Shown: piece by piece, positions 23,460 to 34,854 of the stretch
How positions within the stretch are numbered: position 1 is the first letter of the stretch
Layout of the letters: the number at the start of each line of letters is the position of its first letter
Source: Siphonodentalium dalli
Taxonomy: Eukaryota; Mollusca; Scaphopoda; Gadilida; Siphonodentaliidae
DNA length: 64,000 nt
Direction: 5' to 3'
NCBI GenBank assembly: GCA_032622095.1
Contig: CP136066.1
Location: forward strand, 192,376,816 to 192,440,815
Program-made: the position numbers and the translations under genes
The notes under the pieces: model-generated
The model's database searches: none
The model's input: the letters and a program-made list of their open reading frames with translations, nothing else
Told to the model about the DNA's origin: nothing

Positions 23460-23582
23460 TTAATCGACTCCTTAAACACAGCATAATTGGGGAGAGCTTT
23501 CCAATGAATGGCAACAAGCCATAATTCCGACTAAATCCTGAAAAGTTACCCAACATGCTGCTGTGTTTAAGGAGTCGATTAA
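23460..23582. mobile_element. 123-bp MITE
   Basis: Terminal inverted repeats TTAATCGACTCCTTAAACAC and GTGTTTAAGGAGTCGATTAA enclose a short unique centre. A diverged relative is at 2125-2260. The TTAA ends could be target duplications. Confidence 0.65.
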
Positions 23583-23667
23583 TTAGAGCATTACTGTAAC
23601 TATCATATTATATTACGAAACCTCTTTGTTGGCATAATAATTATTCCACCACTTTAGTTATATTCTT

Positions 23668-24632
23668 TTTTTCTTTTTTTTTCTTTTTTTCTTTTTTTTA
23701 TTGGTGAAGTAGATATAATAACAAAAAAATGAGACAGACATACATACACACATGCATTACATTACCGATACATTGATACATATTATATTCTTGCACTCAC
23801 TTTTGCACGCTCCCAAGTGAATTTCACTCGGGCTATACTTTCTCACTGGCGACTTTAATAAAATCATGCTTGAATCATATAGTTGTTTTTGGTGTAGTTA
23901 TTGTAAAGCGATAGTTTGTTTTTCCGTTGGCTATTGGGCGACACAACGTTTGTGCATTTAATGACGCGTGTCAGTTATACAGTTATATAAAGAGTAAAGT
24001 TAGGCGCAGATAAATTCTTGCCGGCTTTTTGATGATCAAGTTAGAATAAGATTAATGTAAATTTGAGAGATAGCTCGGGTTCCAGGCTCTATGTATATAA
24101 TTATATTAATCGGGGTGTATACATGTATATACATATAAATTTGGTTTTGTTGTGGAATATCAGCAAGTCAATCGGTGTTGTCATTAATAATATTTTCTAA
24201 GGGTAGCCATCGATTTTTAAACTCTTGATATCGCATGTTGCTTCTGGATGTGTATTTATCGCATTCATATTTGAATTTTAATTCAGTGAGAAATGCCTTT
24301 ATTGAAAGTTGGATCGGGTCAAATTTAGTCCTATATATATATTGCTTTAGCACAAGTAGGAAGTAATTTATGATAGAATTCACTTGGCAATGATTAACGC
24401 CAAAAAGCATACTTGGTTTGGTTATGTGTATAGACACTTCATTAATTTTCAACCAAGACTGAATTTCGGTTATAAACCGATTTGTATATGGGCAGTCCCA
24501 GAAAATGTGAGAAATGTTCTCTTGAGTATTTTCGCATCGCTTACATAGATCGTCAGCTCTTATGCCTGCTATCTTCAGAAATTTGTTCGTCGATAGGATT
24601 CTCGTATTAATTCTAAATTGGAACCATTGGAG
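23668..24632 (-). mobile_element. 5'-truncated LINE (L1/Tx1-like) with poly-A tail
   Basis: The element is on the minus strand, ends in an A-rich tail (T-rich 23668-23701 as written) and is flanked by the 15-bp target duplication TTTAGTTATATTCTT at 23653-23667 and 24633-24647. Its retained coding part (24168-24632) encodes the end of a LINE polyprotein with a zf-RVT motif C-x2-C-x8-H-x4-C (from CKRC to FWDC), followed by ~100 residues. Reverse transcriptase and endonuclease are lost, so it is immobile. It starts 18 nt into the intron after exon B, and its frame is in register with that exon. Confidence 0.85.
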
Positions 24633-24649
24633 TTTAGTTATATTCTTAC

Positions 24650-25438
24650 CATCCGAATCACTATCGCTATCTGTCTCAGTTGATTCATCGGTGACGTCAT
24701 CGTCCTCACAAATGACGTCATCATCAACATATGGGTTCCAACTGTGGTCGCTATCACAATTAGTGGTTCCGTCGTCATCAGAGAGATCACCATGGTTACT
24801 GATAGCAGCACCTCTAACACTCCGTGGGGAGCGCATTCGCAGATTTGTTGTCCTGGTAACCGATTGACTCGTGCTCATTTCGCGAGATATTTCGCTATTC
24901 AATAAAGTGTCCTTGCGCCCACCAACGGATCTGGTAGCTGGTATTATGTGGATTTCGCGAGAGATTTCATCGTTCAATAATGTTACCTTCTGGTGTCCAC
25001 CGGCGGAGCTGGTAGAAGCTTTCATGCTGATTTCGCGCGAAATTTCTGGCGATTCGTTCATACTTTCCAAGAAATGTTCCTGCATGTGGCAAGCTAGTAT
25101 TGTTTCGTTATAGTAACACCTATTACAAACATCACACGCATTTTCCCTATTACTGGCTACTTCTGATATAGTTTCAGCGTATTCGGGCACCTTTTGATTC
25201 AATATGTGGGACTGCAATAACTTTCGTATCTGCGGATACGCCTGTGACGTCACTTCTGGCACAATGTGTGTAGATCTGGCTTGGAACATCAGGTTCCTGT
25301 TTGTTCGTGTGACGTCAGCAGAGTATGAAGTTGTTTCAAGCACAGTGTGGTTCCCTGCATTCGTTCTACGTTTCCGGTCAGAACCTGCAGTCATAGACCT
25401 TTTCGTGCGTCGCGTGGCAATCAGACTTGTCTCTGTCA
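24650..25438 (-). CDS. Exon B, single C2H2 finger and acidic tail
   Basis: The exon is 789 bp, phase 1 at both ends. The acceptor is cttgtttacag and the donor GGATG|GTAAGAAT. It encodes 263 residues. The head (TETSLIATRRTKR) and a following 'PEVTSQAYPQ' segment resemble the head of exons C1/C2. A C2H2 finger at ~105-125 (C-x2-C-x12-H-x3-H, ending HMQEH and followed by FLESMNESPEI) is clearly homologous to the finger of exon A. The rest has repeated 'SREI' segments and a strongly acidic D/E/S tail. The only start upstream is TTG inside the intron, so this is an internal exon. It sits between A (upstream) and C1 (downstream). If the donor is skipped, translation would run into the LINE. A role in a nuclear protein is inferred from the finger. 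Confidence 0.75.
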
Positions 25439-25725
25439 CTGTAAACAAGAAACCATAGTCAGAAATGGTAACGCGCTCAAGATCATATATTATATACCCA
25501 TGGTTGTGATTATAGAATATAAAATATATTGGTTTCTCGAATGACCAACTCAGAATTCCGTTAACTCTTTACTTCCCATAAGCGTCCGTGGACGCTTTGC
25601 ACTATTTTCCCCATAAGCGCATGTGGACGCCTCGCAGCATATCACTAGAAGCACATAAGAGCGCGTTACCATACTTCCCCACAAGCGCCCTAGAGCGCCA
25701 CACTAGGCCCAGACTGTACTAATGT

Positions 25726-27018
25726 CACTGGGGGAAAACTGTTTCACCAGAATCGATTCTATCGCCCTTCCGGTTCCGTCTCTATCGAATTAAGTTCCGA
25801 CTCTTTCGCGATTTCTAAAACATTTTTCAAAGTTTTGACCGTTGTTTATAGACTGAATGTCAAAACAGAATGTATTCTCCAATAACAATCGACAGATTAT
25901 GTCTTTATACGTGTTTATTGAAGACAGTAATGCAAAATCGGCTGCATGTTGTGCACAGTTAGAGACGTGGTGCATTTGGATGCATTTCCCATGAAAATTA
26001 AGCAGCACTTTGATGCTCAGATTATCGGCCTTGTCTACCTAAAATTGGACTGAAACTTGTCAAGTTTTATGGTTGAACATTAGATAATTATAATACAATA
26101 CCTCCCGACGGTTCCTCGCCGTACAAGTCCTTCAAATTAGTGCCTCAAAAACCAACAGAAGGTTCCGATTCTATTGTGATGTTTATGTTCACGATCGGTT
26201 CTTTCGTTCCTGTTTACAGTACATTCATATTCGATCAGATTATTTGATTGTACATCTATAGTTGCCCAATGACAATACATGGTCATATATGGTTTAAAAT
26301 GTAGCCATAGTAAATCAATAGATGAGTTTTAGTGGTCCCAAACGATCATAGGTCAGATATTGAAGATGATCGACCGATAATCTTTAATATCCAACCTATG
26401 ATGCTTTGGGACTACTGAAAAACGCATATTGGTGTTGTTGTGACTATAGTTTGAGCCATATATGGTAATATGGCAACTAGAAACACAAATGAACTATCTG
26501 GTCGAATATAATATTGCATTAAACGGGGGGCGAAAGAACCGATCGTGAACATAAAAATCACATTAGAATCGGAACATTGCGTTGCTTCTTTTGATGGATT
26601 AATTTGAGGGTCTTTTACTGTGAGGAGTCATCGAGAGCCGTGCAGTAATCGTGTCCTGGTGTTCGATCATACAAGAAGACTTATTTCAGTCTAATTAAAA
26701 GGTAAAAAGGCCGATAAAAGGAGCATAAAAATGCTGCTTAATTTACAAAGGAAATGCACACAAACACATTACTCTTCTAAGTGTGCAAAAAATAGCCGAC
26801 TTCGCATTATTATCACCAATAATTACGCACAAAGACACAATCTAGAGATAGTTTTTGTAAAATACGTTCTGTTTTAACATTTAGTGTATAAATGGAGGTC
26901 AAAACTTTGAAAACGTTTGTTTCAAGTCGCGAAAGAGACGGGACTTAATTCGATAGAGACGGAACCCGATAGGCGATAGAATCGATTCTGGTGAAACAGT
27001 TCCCCCCCCCCCCCAGTG
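25726..27018. mobile_element. ~1.3-kb foldback element inside the piggyBac-like element
   Basis: The ends are CACTGGGGG and CCCCCAGTG. Outer arms pair 'CTGTTTCACCAGAATCGATT' with its complement at ~26975-26998. Further pairs continue inward: AAGCAGCA/TGCTGCTT at ~26000/26740, GAACCGATCGTGAAC with its complement at ~26190/26540, and AGTGGTCCCAAA with TTTGGGACTACT at ~26330/26410. Almost the entire length therefore folds as two ~620-bp arms at roughly 70-75% identity (estimate by eye). No open frame was found. Confidence 0.8.
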
Positions 27019-27168
27019 GGGACCGCCCGGTTATGTCAACTCGTTATTTGCCTATCTAATAACAATAAACGTGGCACGGTGGGCATCGCGCGCGACACAT
27101 GCTGTGTTACTTGGGGTTTATATTGGGGACAGACATCAGTGGTACCATTCTAAGTATTTACGAACAAC

Positions 27169-27550
27169 ATGGATGCAACATTTTCGAAACAGCAAGTGAT
27201 CGACATGTTAATGGGAGATGATAGCAATTTTAGCGGAGATTGCGGTTCCTCGTCATCAGAAGATTCAGACGACGCTTACTCCCCCCCCCCCCCCTGCTAC
27301 CAGCGACAATGTGACCTCCATCGCCGATAGTAGCTTGAATACTAACCCGAATGGCTGGTCAAATAAACTTCGAAAGGTATCACTTCCGCCATTTACCCAA
27401 AGGACAGGGCCAGTTATACCAGATGAATTCGATACTGATACAGCAACAGCTTTGGACTATTTAAATTTGATGTTCTCGCCATCGAAGTATGCCGAAATAG
27501 CCAGGCATACTAACAACTATGCCAAGTGGAAAATGGAAGAATATATATAG
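27169..27550 (+). pseudogene. N-terminal fragment of a piggyBac-type transposase
   Basis: An ATG at 27169 opens a frame with an acidic Ser/Asp-rich start (MDATFSKQQVIDMLMGDD). A run of 14 C at 27281-27294 then shifts the frame. The continuation in the next frame has the pattern of a piggyBac transposase N-terminus: 'LPPFT...GP..P', then 'ALDYLNLMFSP...EIARHTNNYAKWK', which matches the family's 'YF..FFT.EL...IV..TN.YA'. It stops at 27550, so the catalytic DDD core is absent and was not found downstream. One C fewer or two more would join the frames. Function is lost. Confidence 0.7.
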
Positions 27551-28126
27551 TGCATGGACACCATAGAGAACCCAATGTGTATCGACTGTATATTGATATA
27601 CTCAGTTAACATTCAAACTACCCAACTGTATTAATTGTTCACGCAACACATTTCATGATATAAATTCAAATTTGGTGAACTGCACGATTTGACTCATTTA
27701 TAATTTCAAACCAAAGAATTGTCGACAACACCTGATCAAATGGTCATGCTAATGCGGTTGGGTCCTGTTGAATTGATATGATGCTGTTAGGGCAAACTGT
27801 TGCTGTTAACAAAATTACCGTTATTTTATTTTTAATTTGTCTCAATCGCGGTGTTCCGATAATCTGAAAATCCATTATGCGTATCAAATTATAACATTCA
27901 AAAACAAATTTATTGCGAAATATTTTTAAAGATACCGGCGGCGTTCGCGGTGGGTATGGTGTTAAAATATTCATCTCCGTCAAAAACCACCATAAACAGA
28001 AGGAATAGTAAGATATAGACAGACCTTGTTCTTATGCCAATCAGAAATATGGCATAAACAGTGTTATTGTCAATTTGTTCCCCTTTGTTATGTAAACAAA
28101 AGCAAATGAAAGTGTCAATGACACTG
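27551..28126. other. Interior of the piggyBac-like element, no gene
   Basis: AT-rich sequence without recognisable continuation of the transposase. Short open frames on the minus strand show no family features. Confidence 0.4.
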
Positions 28127-30704
28127 TAGCTCAACTTGGAAAGGGAATAATTTAATGTATTACAGTCAATGGAGCGATTAGGAATGTGGAAAGTTGAATG
28201 TCTAATACTAGTTAAAAGACATGAAGAGAAAAGTAAAATCCAAGATGGCTGCTGGCGGCCATGTTTTCAGCCGAATGACCCCAAAATGAGTCGTTCCCAT
28301 CTACATGTCATTATTAACATTCATGACAAATTTTATGATGATCAGACTAAAGGTACAATCTGTAGCTCGTGCTAAAGGATTTAGTCATACAAAGAGTATA
28401 ATCCAAGATGGCTGCTGGCGACCATGTTTTTTGGACGAATGACCCCAAAATGACTCATTCCCATCTACATGTCATTGTTGACATCCATGACAAATTTTAT
28501 GATGATCAGACGAACAATACGACCTGTGGCCCGTGCTAATGGATTAAATTTTGAAATCCAAGATGGCCACTGGCGGCCATGTCTTTTGTCCAAATGACCC
28601 CAAAATAACTCGTTCCCATCTACATTCCAATTTCAATAGCCATGTTTTTTGGCCGAATGACCCCAAAATTACTCGTTCCCATCTACATGTCATTATTAAC
28701 ATTCTTGACAAATTTTATGATGATCAGACAAAAAGTAGGACCTGTAGCCCGTGCTAAAGGATTTAGTCATACAAAGAGTAAAATCCAAGCTGGCTGCTGG
28801 CGACCATGTTTTTTGGCCGAATGACCCCAAAATTACTCGTTCCCACCTACATGACATTGTTAATATCCATGACAAATTTTATGATAATCAGACTAAAGGT
28901 ACGACCTGCAGCCCGTGCTGAAGAATTTAGTTATACAAAGAGTAAAATCCAAGATGGCTGCTGGCGGCCATGTTTTTTGGCCGAATGACCAATTCCCATC
29001 TACATGTCAATATTATCATCCATGACAAATTTCATGATGATCAGATTAACAGTACGACCTGTGGCCCGTGCTAATGGATTAAATTTTGAAATCCAAGATG
29101 GCCGCTGCCGGCCATGTTTTTTGTCCGAATGACCCCAAAATGACTCGTTCCCATCTACATTCCAATTTCAACAGCCATGACAAATTTTATGATGATCGGA
29201 CTAAAGGTACGACCTGTAGCCCGTGCTAGCGGATTTAGTCATACAAAGAGTAAAATCAAAGATGCCTGCTGGCGGCCATGTTTTTTGACCGAATGACCCC
29301 AAAATGACACGTTCCCATCTACATGTCAATATTAACATCCATGACAAATTTCATGATGATCAGACGAACAGTACGACCTGTGGCCCGTGCTAATGGATTG
29401 AATTTTGAAATCCAAGATGGCCGCTGGCGGCCATTGTTTTTTGTCCGAATGACCCCAAAATGACTCGTTCCCATCTACATTCCAATTTCAACAGCCATGA
29501 CAAATTTTATGATGATCGGACTAAAGGTACGACCTGCAGCCCGTGCTGAAGAATTTAGTTATACAAAGAGTAAAATCCAAGATGGCTGCTGGCGGCCATG
29601 TTTTTTGGCCCCAAAATGGATTAAATTTTGGATTAAATTTTGAAATCCAAGATGGCCGCTGCCGGCCATGTTTTTTGTCCGAATGACCCCAAAATGACTC
29701 GTTCCCATCTACATTCCAATTTCAACAACCATGACAAATTTTATGATGATCGGACTAAAGGTACGACCTGTAGCCCGTGCTAACGGATTTAGTCATACAA
29801 AGAGTAAAATCAAAGATGCCTGCTGGCGGCCATGTTTTTTGACCGAATGACCCCAAAATGACACGTTCCCATCTATATGACAATATTAACATCCATGACA
29901 AATTTGATGATGATCAGACTAAAGGTACGACCTGTAGCCCGTGCTAAAGAATTTAGTCATACAAAGAGTAAAATCCAAGATGGCTGCTGGCCGCCATGTT
30001 TTTAGGCCGAATGACTCCAAAATGACTCGTTCCCATCTACATGTCAATATTAACATCCATGACAAATTTCATGATGATCAGACGAACAGTACGACCTGTG
30101 GCCCGTGCTAATGGATTGAATTTTGAAAGCCAAGATGGCCGCTGGCGGCCATTGTTTTTTGTCCGAATGACCCCAAAATGACTCGTTCCCATCTACATTC
30201 CAATTTCAACAGCCATGGCAAATTTTATGATGATCGGACTAAAGGTACGACCTGTAGCCCGTGCTAAAGGATTTAGTCATACAAAGAGTGAAATCAAAGA
30301 TGCCTGCTGGCGGCCATGTTTTTTGGCCGAATGACCCCAAAATGACACGTTCCCATCTACATGTCAATATTAACATCCATGACAAATTTCATGACGATCA
30401 GACAAACAGTACGCCCTGTAGCCCGTGCTAATGGATTGAATTTTGAAATGCAAGATGGCCACTGGCGGCCATGTTTTTTTACCGAATGACCCCAAAATGA
30501 ATCATTCTAGTCTAAATGTTGATGTCAACAGCTATGACAAATTTCATAATGATCCGATCAAAGGTACGACCTGGAGACTGCATTGTTGACGCCTTACGCA
30601 CACACGCACACACGCGCACACGCGCACACGCACACGCGCACACACGGACGACGGACGACAAAGCCATGGCAATAGCTCAAACTTTACAAAGTAAAGTTGA
30701 GCTA
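28127..30704. mobile_element. Array element of alternating ~154/166-bp monomers with inverted ends
   Basis: The head TAGCTCAACTT (28127) and tail AAGTTGAGCTA (to 30704) are inverted repeats. Between them lie ~15 monomers with 'AAATCCAAGATGGC', a palindromic 'GGCNGCTGGCGGCCAT' and 'ACTCGTTCCCATCTACAT'. Spacing between 'CCAAGATGG' sites alternates around 165 and 154 bp with a few outliers (69, 228). Before the tail there is a CACACGCACACACG simple repeat and a GGACGACGGACGAC stretch. The layout resembles bivalve 'pearl'/HINE elements with tandem ~160-bp cores; that likeness is from general knowledge, not a search. No protein is encoded. Confidence 0.7.
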
Positions 30705-32653
30705 AAAACGTTACGTTTCCTGGCTTTTGTTTAGATCCGGATATGGTAAACATAAAGAGCGTTATTTGTTACTGTTTTCCTGATATGGAAATAATAAAGA
30801 GCGTTTATATCATTTTGGTATGATTAACCAATATAATTTCGGTCTGTTATATAAACAGAATCACAACTTATGTAACACGAGCAGTCTCTTGTTTACGTAC
30901 ACCATTGTACGTCTTGGCGACAATATACTATTTACGCGCTGATTATGTTTGGCATATGAGTGGAACTGTATATATGTTGGCGTTCATTATGTTGATGGCG
31001 ATTTGAACAAATATAAATATTTCTGCAACGAGTGCCGCCCGTGACTTTAATAATGGTTGCATTAGTTTAAAATCCACTATAATCAAGATGTCTATTTGCG
31101 TCGTTTTAGAAACACCAGCGGAGTTATTATTATATTTTTCAAAAATATATATGTTCTTGAATGTTTTTTTTTATCAAATCGCTCTAGTTATCCAATCACC
31201 GTGAAAATTACAACTTTAGAAAAATAACGGTACTTTTTCGTAACGGAATCAGTTTGCGCTACCCGCATCATAGCAATTCAACATGACGCCCGGCATCGTA
31301 GCATATTAGCATGACCACTTGACCAGGGGTGGACACACGACAGCTCAGCTACAATTATGTATTATTGTTTCAAACCGCTGAACATCAAATGGCTGGTGTT
31401 ACATGCATGTTTCAGTCGGACGTTATGTTACAATTTGCTTGATCGAAGATTTCACAAACTATTTTCTCAAACATGTTTGGTTTCTGTAGTAAAAGGAAAG
31501 ATCTATATCAACACAATTTGTACATTGTGCGGTCCTTTTTCTGATAATGTTGATATATGTTTCTGGTGTTTCTGACGTATGTGATAAAATAGTGTGTATT
31601 CGCGCACCTATATACCGGTATATGCATGGATTGTTTCAAATTTCTCTTATATTCTATAATGCTAAATTTTAAATGGTGATGCCATACATTGTTTGCACGA
31701 AGATGAACTTCCACACTTAGCACGACGTGTTATATAATAGGTGTGTTTGAAGTCGAAAATGCTGATAAATGTTACATTTGCATGTTAGTTTATAGTAATA
31801 AACAATCGCAAACATCACCGTTCTGAAAATATATTTTAAAACCTTACTTGAATTTCGTAGTGCGACATCGCGGAAATACATTATTTCTGGCAGTAGCAAC
31901 AGAAACTCATTATCTCCAGAAACAATGTACTTTCAGTCACGACAAGTTGGTCGCGAAATTTAGTCCTTGGGCCATATCATGAGATATTTCTGGCATCCAC
32001 TTAAAATATTATAGATATCCTCTCTTTAATTGTCTTCTAGATAAGAAGAAAACAGAACACATTTGCTTTGAATTGTTTACAAAATACTTTCGGGAGTTGG
32101 TGACTTTTTCCAAATAAGACGGGTCTAAATCCTGAGCAAGGATCATTTGTATACGACATATTTTATTGTCACAATGTGACATTCGTGTGCATACACGTCG
32201 TGGTCACTTCACCTCATGTAATCTGAGTAAATAATCATATTTTGCATGGAATATTAAAAGCAAAATTTCAGAGCTGACGAAACGCACAATACATGTAGTT
32301 TAATGTACTGATATTGAACTAATCCCAATGAAAAAGTCAAAGATACTAGTTTGCCCAGGGCTCTTATACTCAGGACGGTGTCGATTTTTCTCATATTACG
32401 ACACACGTCCCGGCTTACGCTCATTATCCCCAGTTGGAGCTGTCACTCCAATAGATTACACTCACTGCGTCAACACAGTAACAGGTTTATCACCATTTAT
32501 GGAGCAACGGGATACTTTCCGCCAAGCCAAATACTTATATGGGGAAATAGCGTCTGGTACTTGATATATACCCGGGAACACACCGTCGGTATCATGTTAT
32601 AGCTGCAGGGAGATGACGGGGTGGCTTATACGGCTAGTGTGGGAACTAAAGAG
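30705..32653. other. Right part of the piggyBac-like element, no gene
   Basis: No transposase remnant, tandem repeat or long frame was recognised. Two overlapping frames at 32328-32602 have no family features. Confidence 0.4.
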
Positions 32654-32657
32654 TTAA

Positions 32658-34850
32658 AATAACAATAACAACCAGCACCTAATTAACGAACCGGTGGCCG
32701 ACTCGGCCGTCTCCAACCACAACTACCAGTGGGCTGCAGAACGAAAAATATCTATTAAAGTTGAAATATAAGACTTACAAATTATCTTTTAAATTTCTTT
32801 TATTGGTAATTGACATAGTTTGTCGCAAACCAAAAATCAACATTATTGGCATAATAATGTAAAGAACAATAAACGAATTGAAATTCCCAACTACACCTTT
32901 TACCGGACTCGGCCTCCTGGTCGCGCAGTTCGACTTTTAAACCGGAAAAAAACAATTATCTATAAATAAAATGCCCATGGACCACGGCTATCAAGAAATT
33001 GCCGAACAGAATGCACGCATGCAGTGCGCGCTAATGACACGATAATATGTGAACTATAAAATGCCGGTGACGCTCATGTGAGTAATGGTGGTTAGTACGA
33101 AACAGTAAACCAAGAACAGTATATGCCACTGCCCGAAGTTGTCAGAGGGAGGGGTACGAACATTCCTAAGGTAGCAATACACGATTCCATGGGTTTGTGG
33201 GAGGGCTGGAAAATAGGTTTTAACGACATAGTATGTACTTGTTCGGGTGCGTGAAATTGATAAGTTAATGTCCAGGCGCTACGTCAACTGGAAGTATGTA
33301 ACATTCTACTGACATCGCCATAAAATCTCAAGCAAATCGACCACACCACTCCATAGAAAACATCGTCTGAACTATGCTCAATTGTACATATTTACTACTC
33401 GATTCGGGACGCATCTAACTGGTTATAAACTAACAAAACCCAGTTTGCCATCGATATTGGTTGCATGTAATTAATATATAAGAATTACGGTATGTGTTGT
33501 CAATTTGGATTAATATTTGTAAAAAATAACTACTTTGAACAGCTTTGAACACGAATATTCCTCATTTCCATCTGACCACCCTACCCTAGGCATATAAGGG
33601 ATATAACTTTTAGTTTGGCCTTTGTTATTCATGGGAGTACTCTTCTGGTGGATTAATTATTTTATAAAAGTACCATAGTTTACACAATGTGATAATAAAT
33701 GCTTGAAGACGAAGTGTGTGTTTTGTATCTGGTGTGTGCCATCTCTGTATGGTACTCCACCGGAAAAGAACCTGATTTCTCACACTTGAAAACAGTGATG
33801 ATGATTTATTCTCGAATTCATACGAATATATAGAGAATTATAAAGAGTTATTTACAGAAGATAATATAAATATTATGATAGGGTATATACATATAATATA
33901 CAGTCGTCTGCACTTCAAAGACAAAATTTCAAAATTTATGTGATAAATTTCGTCATTTTTTATTATATCTTACATCTTTTTAGGTCACATAGACCGGCAT
34001 TCTTCTACGGCTAGCTAGAAATGTGGGCCGAAGAAATTGAGGTTTACCATCGACAGTCCAAGGGAGATAATTCAACTTGTAATCTGACAATCCAGTGAAA
34101 GTACAGACATATGAATGCTGCAATCAACCAGTCGTTTCTTTATGAATGGTCATGGCGCAGCAGAAGGTTGTTGTACAATACCCCCTCAAAAATTGTGAAA
34201 ATGGCCACAAATCGTAGATTGCTATCTATCTATATATAGACACTAAGAAACGTATGCCGTTGAACATATGTGGCGACAGGAAAAAAATGAATTACTGCGG
34301 TACATGGCGATGTGTGTGGATGGACCGATTTGAGACAATTTAGGAAACCAAAGCTGATTTGTTGCGCGTTCCATGTAGTATGGATTCAAGATGGTTTGAC
34401 ATTTTGCGTAGAAAATGAAAAACACATAAAAATATCAGACCGTATTGCAACAAAACAAAATCAATATATATTTCTTATATTTACACTAAACTTGCAGATT
34501 AAACAAGACGTGGAGTCGATCAACTGACTGCAAAGACTGAGACTATGAAGACAACATCAGTCAGCACTTGTCAAAATCACTAAGTAGTTCTAAACATGGA
34601 TATATATGGAGGTTCTCAGTTGAGCAGGGCTTTTCACCTTGAAATTCCTAATTGCACACCATTGACAAATCTCCAAACCCCATTAACCTCCCTCCAAATA
34701 ATAGACCATTCCGATATACACTTTTCAACTGACTGGGAGAATATATTTAGTATAAAAAGGAGTAAAGGATATTTTCAACTCAAATTACAATTTCAGGTCG
34801 AAATTTTTGTTTTCATTGAGATGTAATTATTTGAAATCGATTATGACTGA
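32658..34850. other. Unique intronic sequence, nothing recognised
   Basis: Lies in the A-B intron between the piggyBac-like element and the 66-bp minisatellite. AT-rich, with no convincing exon, repeat or hairpin. A few short open frames are neither repeated nor patterned. Confidence 0.4.
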
Positions 34851-34854
34851 CAGA

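Larger units (their letters stand above)
25561..32657. mobile_element. piggyBac-like element, ~7.1 kb, degenerate
   Basis: The boundaries are TTAA at 25561-25564 and 32654-32657. The ends are inverted: CTCTTTACTTCCCAT on the left and ATGGG-like GTGGGAACTAAAGAG on the right, ~17 of 19 positions matching including TTAA. TTAA target duplication is the hallmark of piggyBac, and a fragment of a piggyBac-type transposase N-terminus lies inside (27169-27550). The left subterminal region has repeated hairpins such as AGCGTCCGTGGACGCT. It also contains a 1.3-kb foldback and a ~2.6-kb monomer array, probably later insertions. It lies in the A-B intron. The pairing of these two ends is inferred. Confidence 0.6.

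Noticed and set aside
28127-30704. Regular repeats spaced ~160 bp considered as a CRISPR-like array
   Set aside because: The repeats are contiguous monomers without unique spacers, and the DNA is clearly eukaryotic.
33165-33180. CCTAAGGTAGC, identical to a stretch of large-subunit rRNA
   Set aside because: Only about 11 bases match and the flanks do not resemble rRNA; chance is likely.
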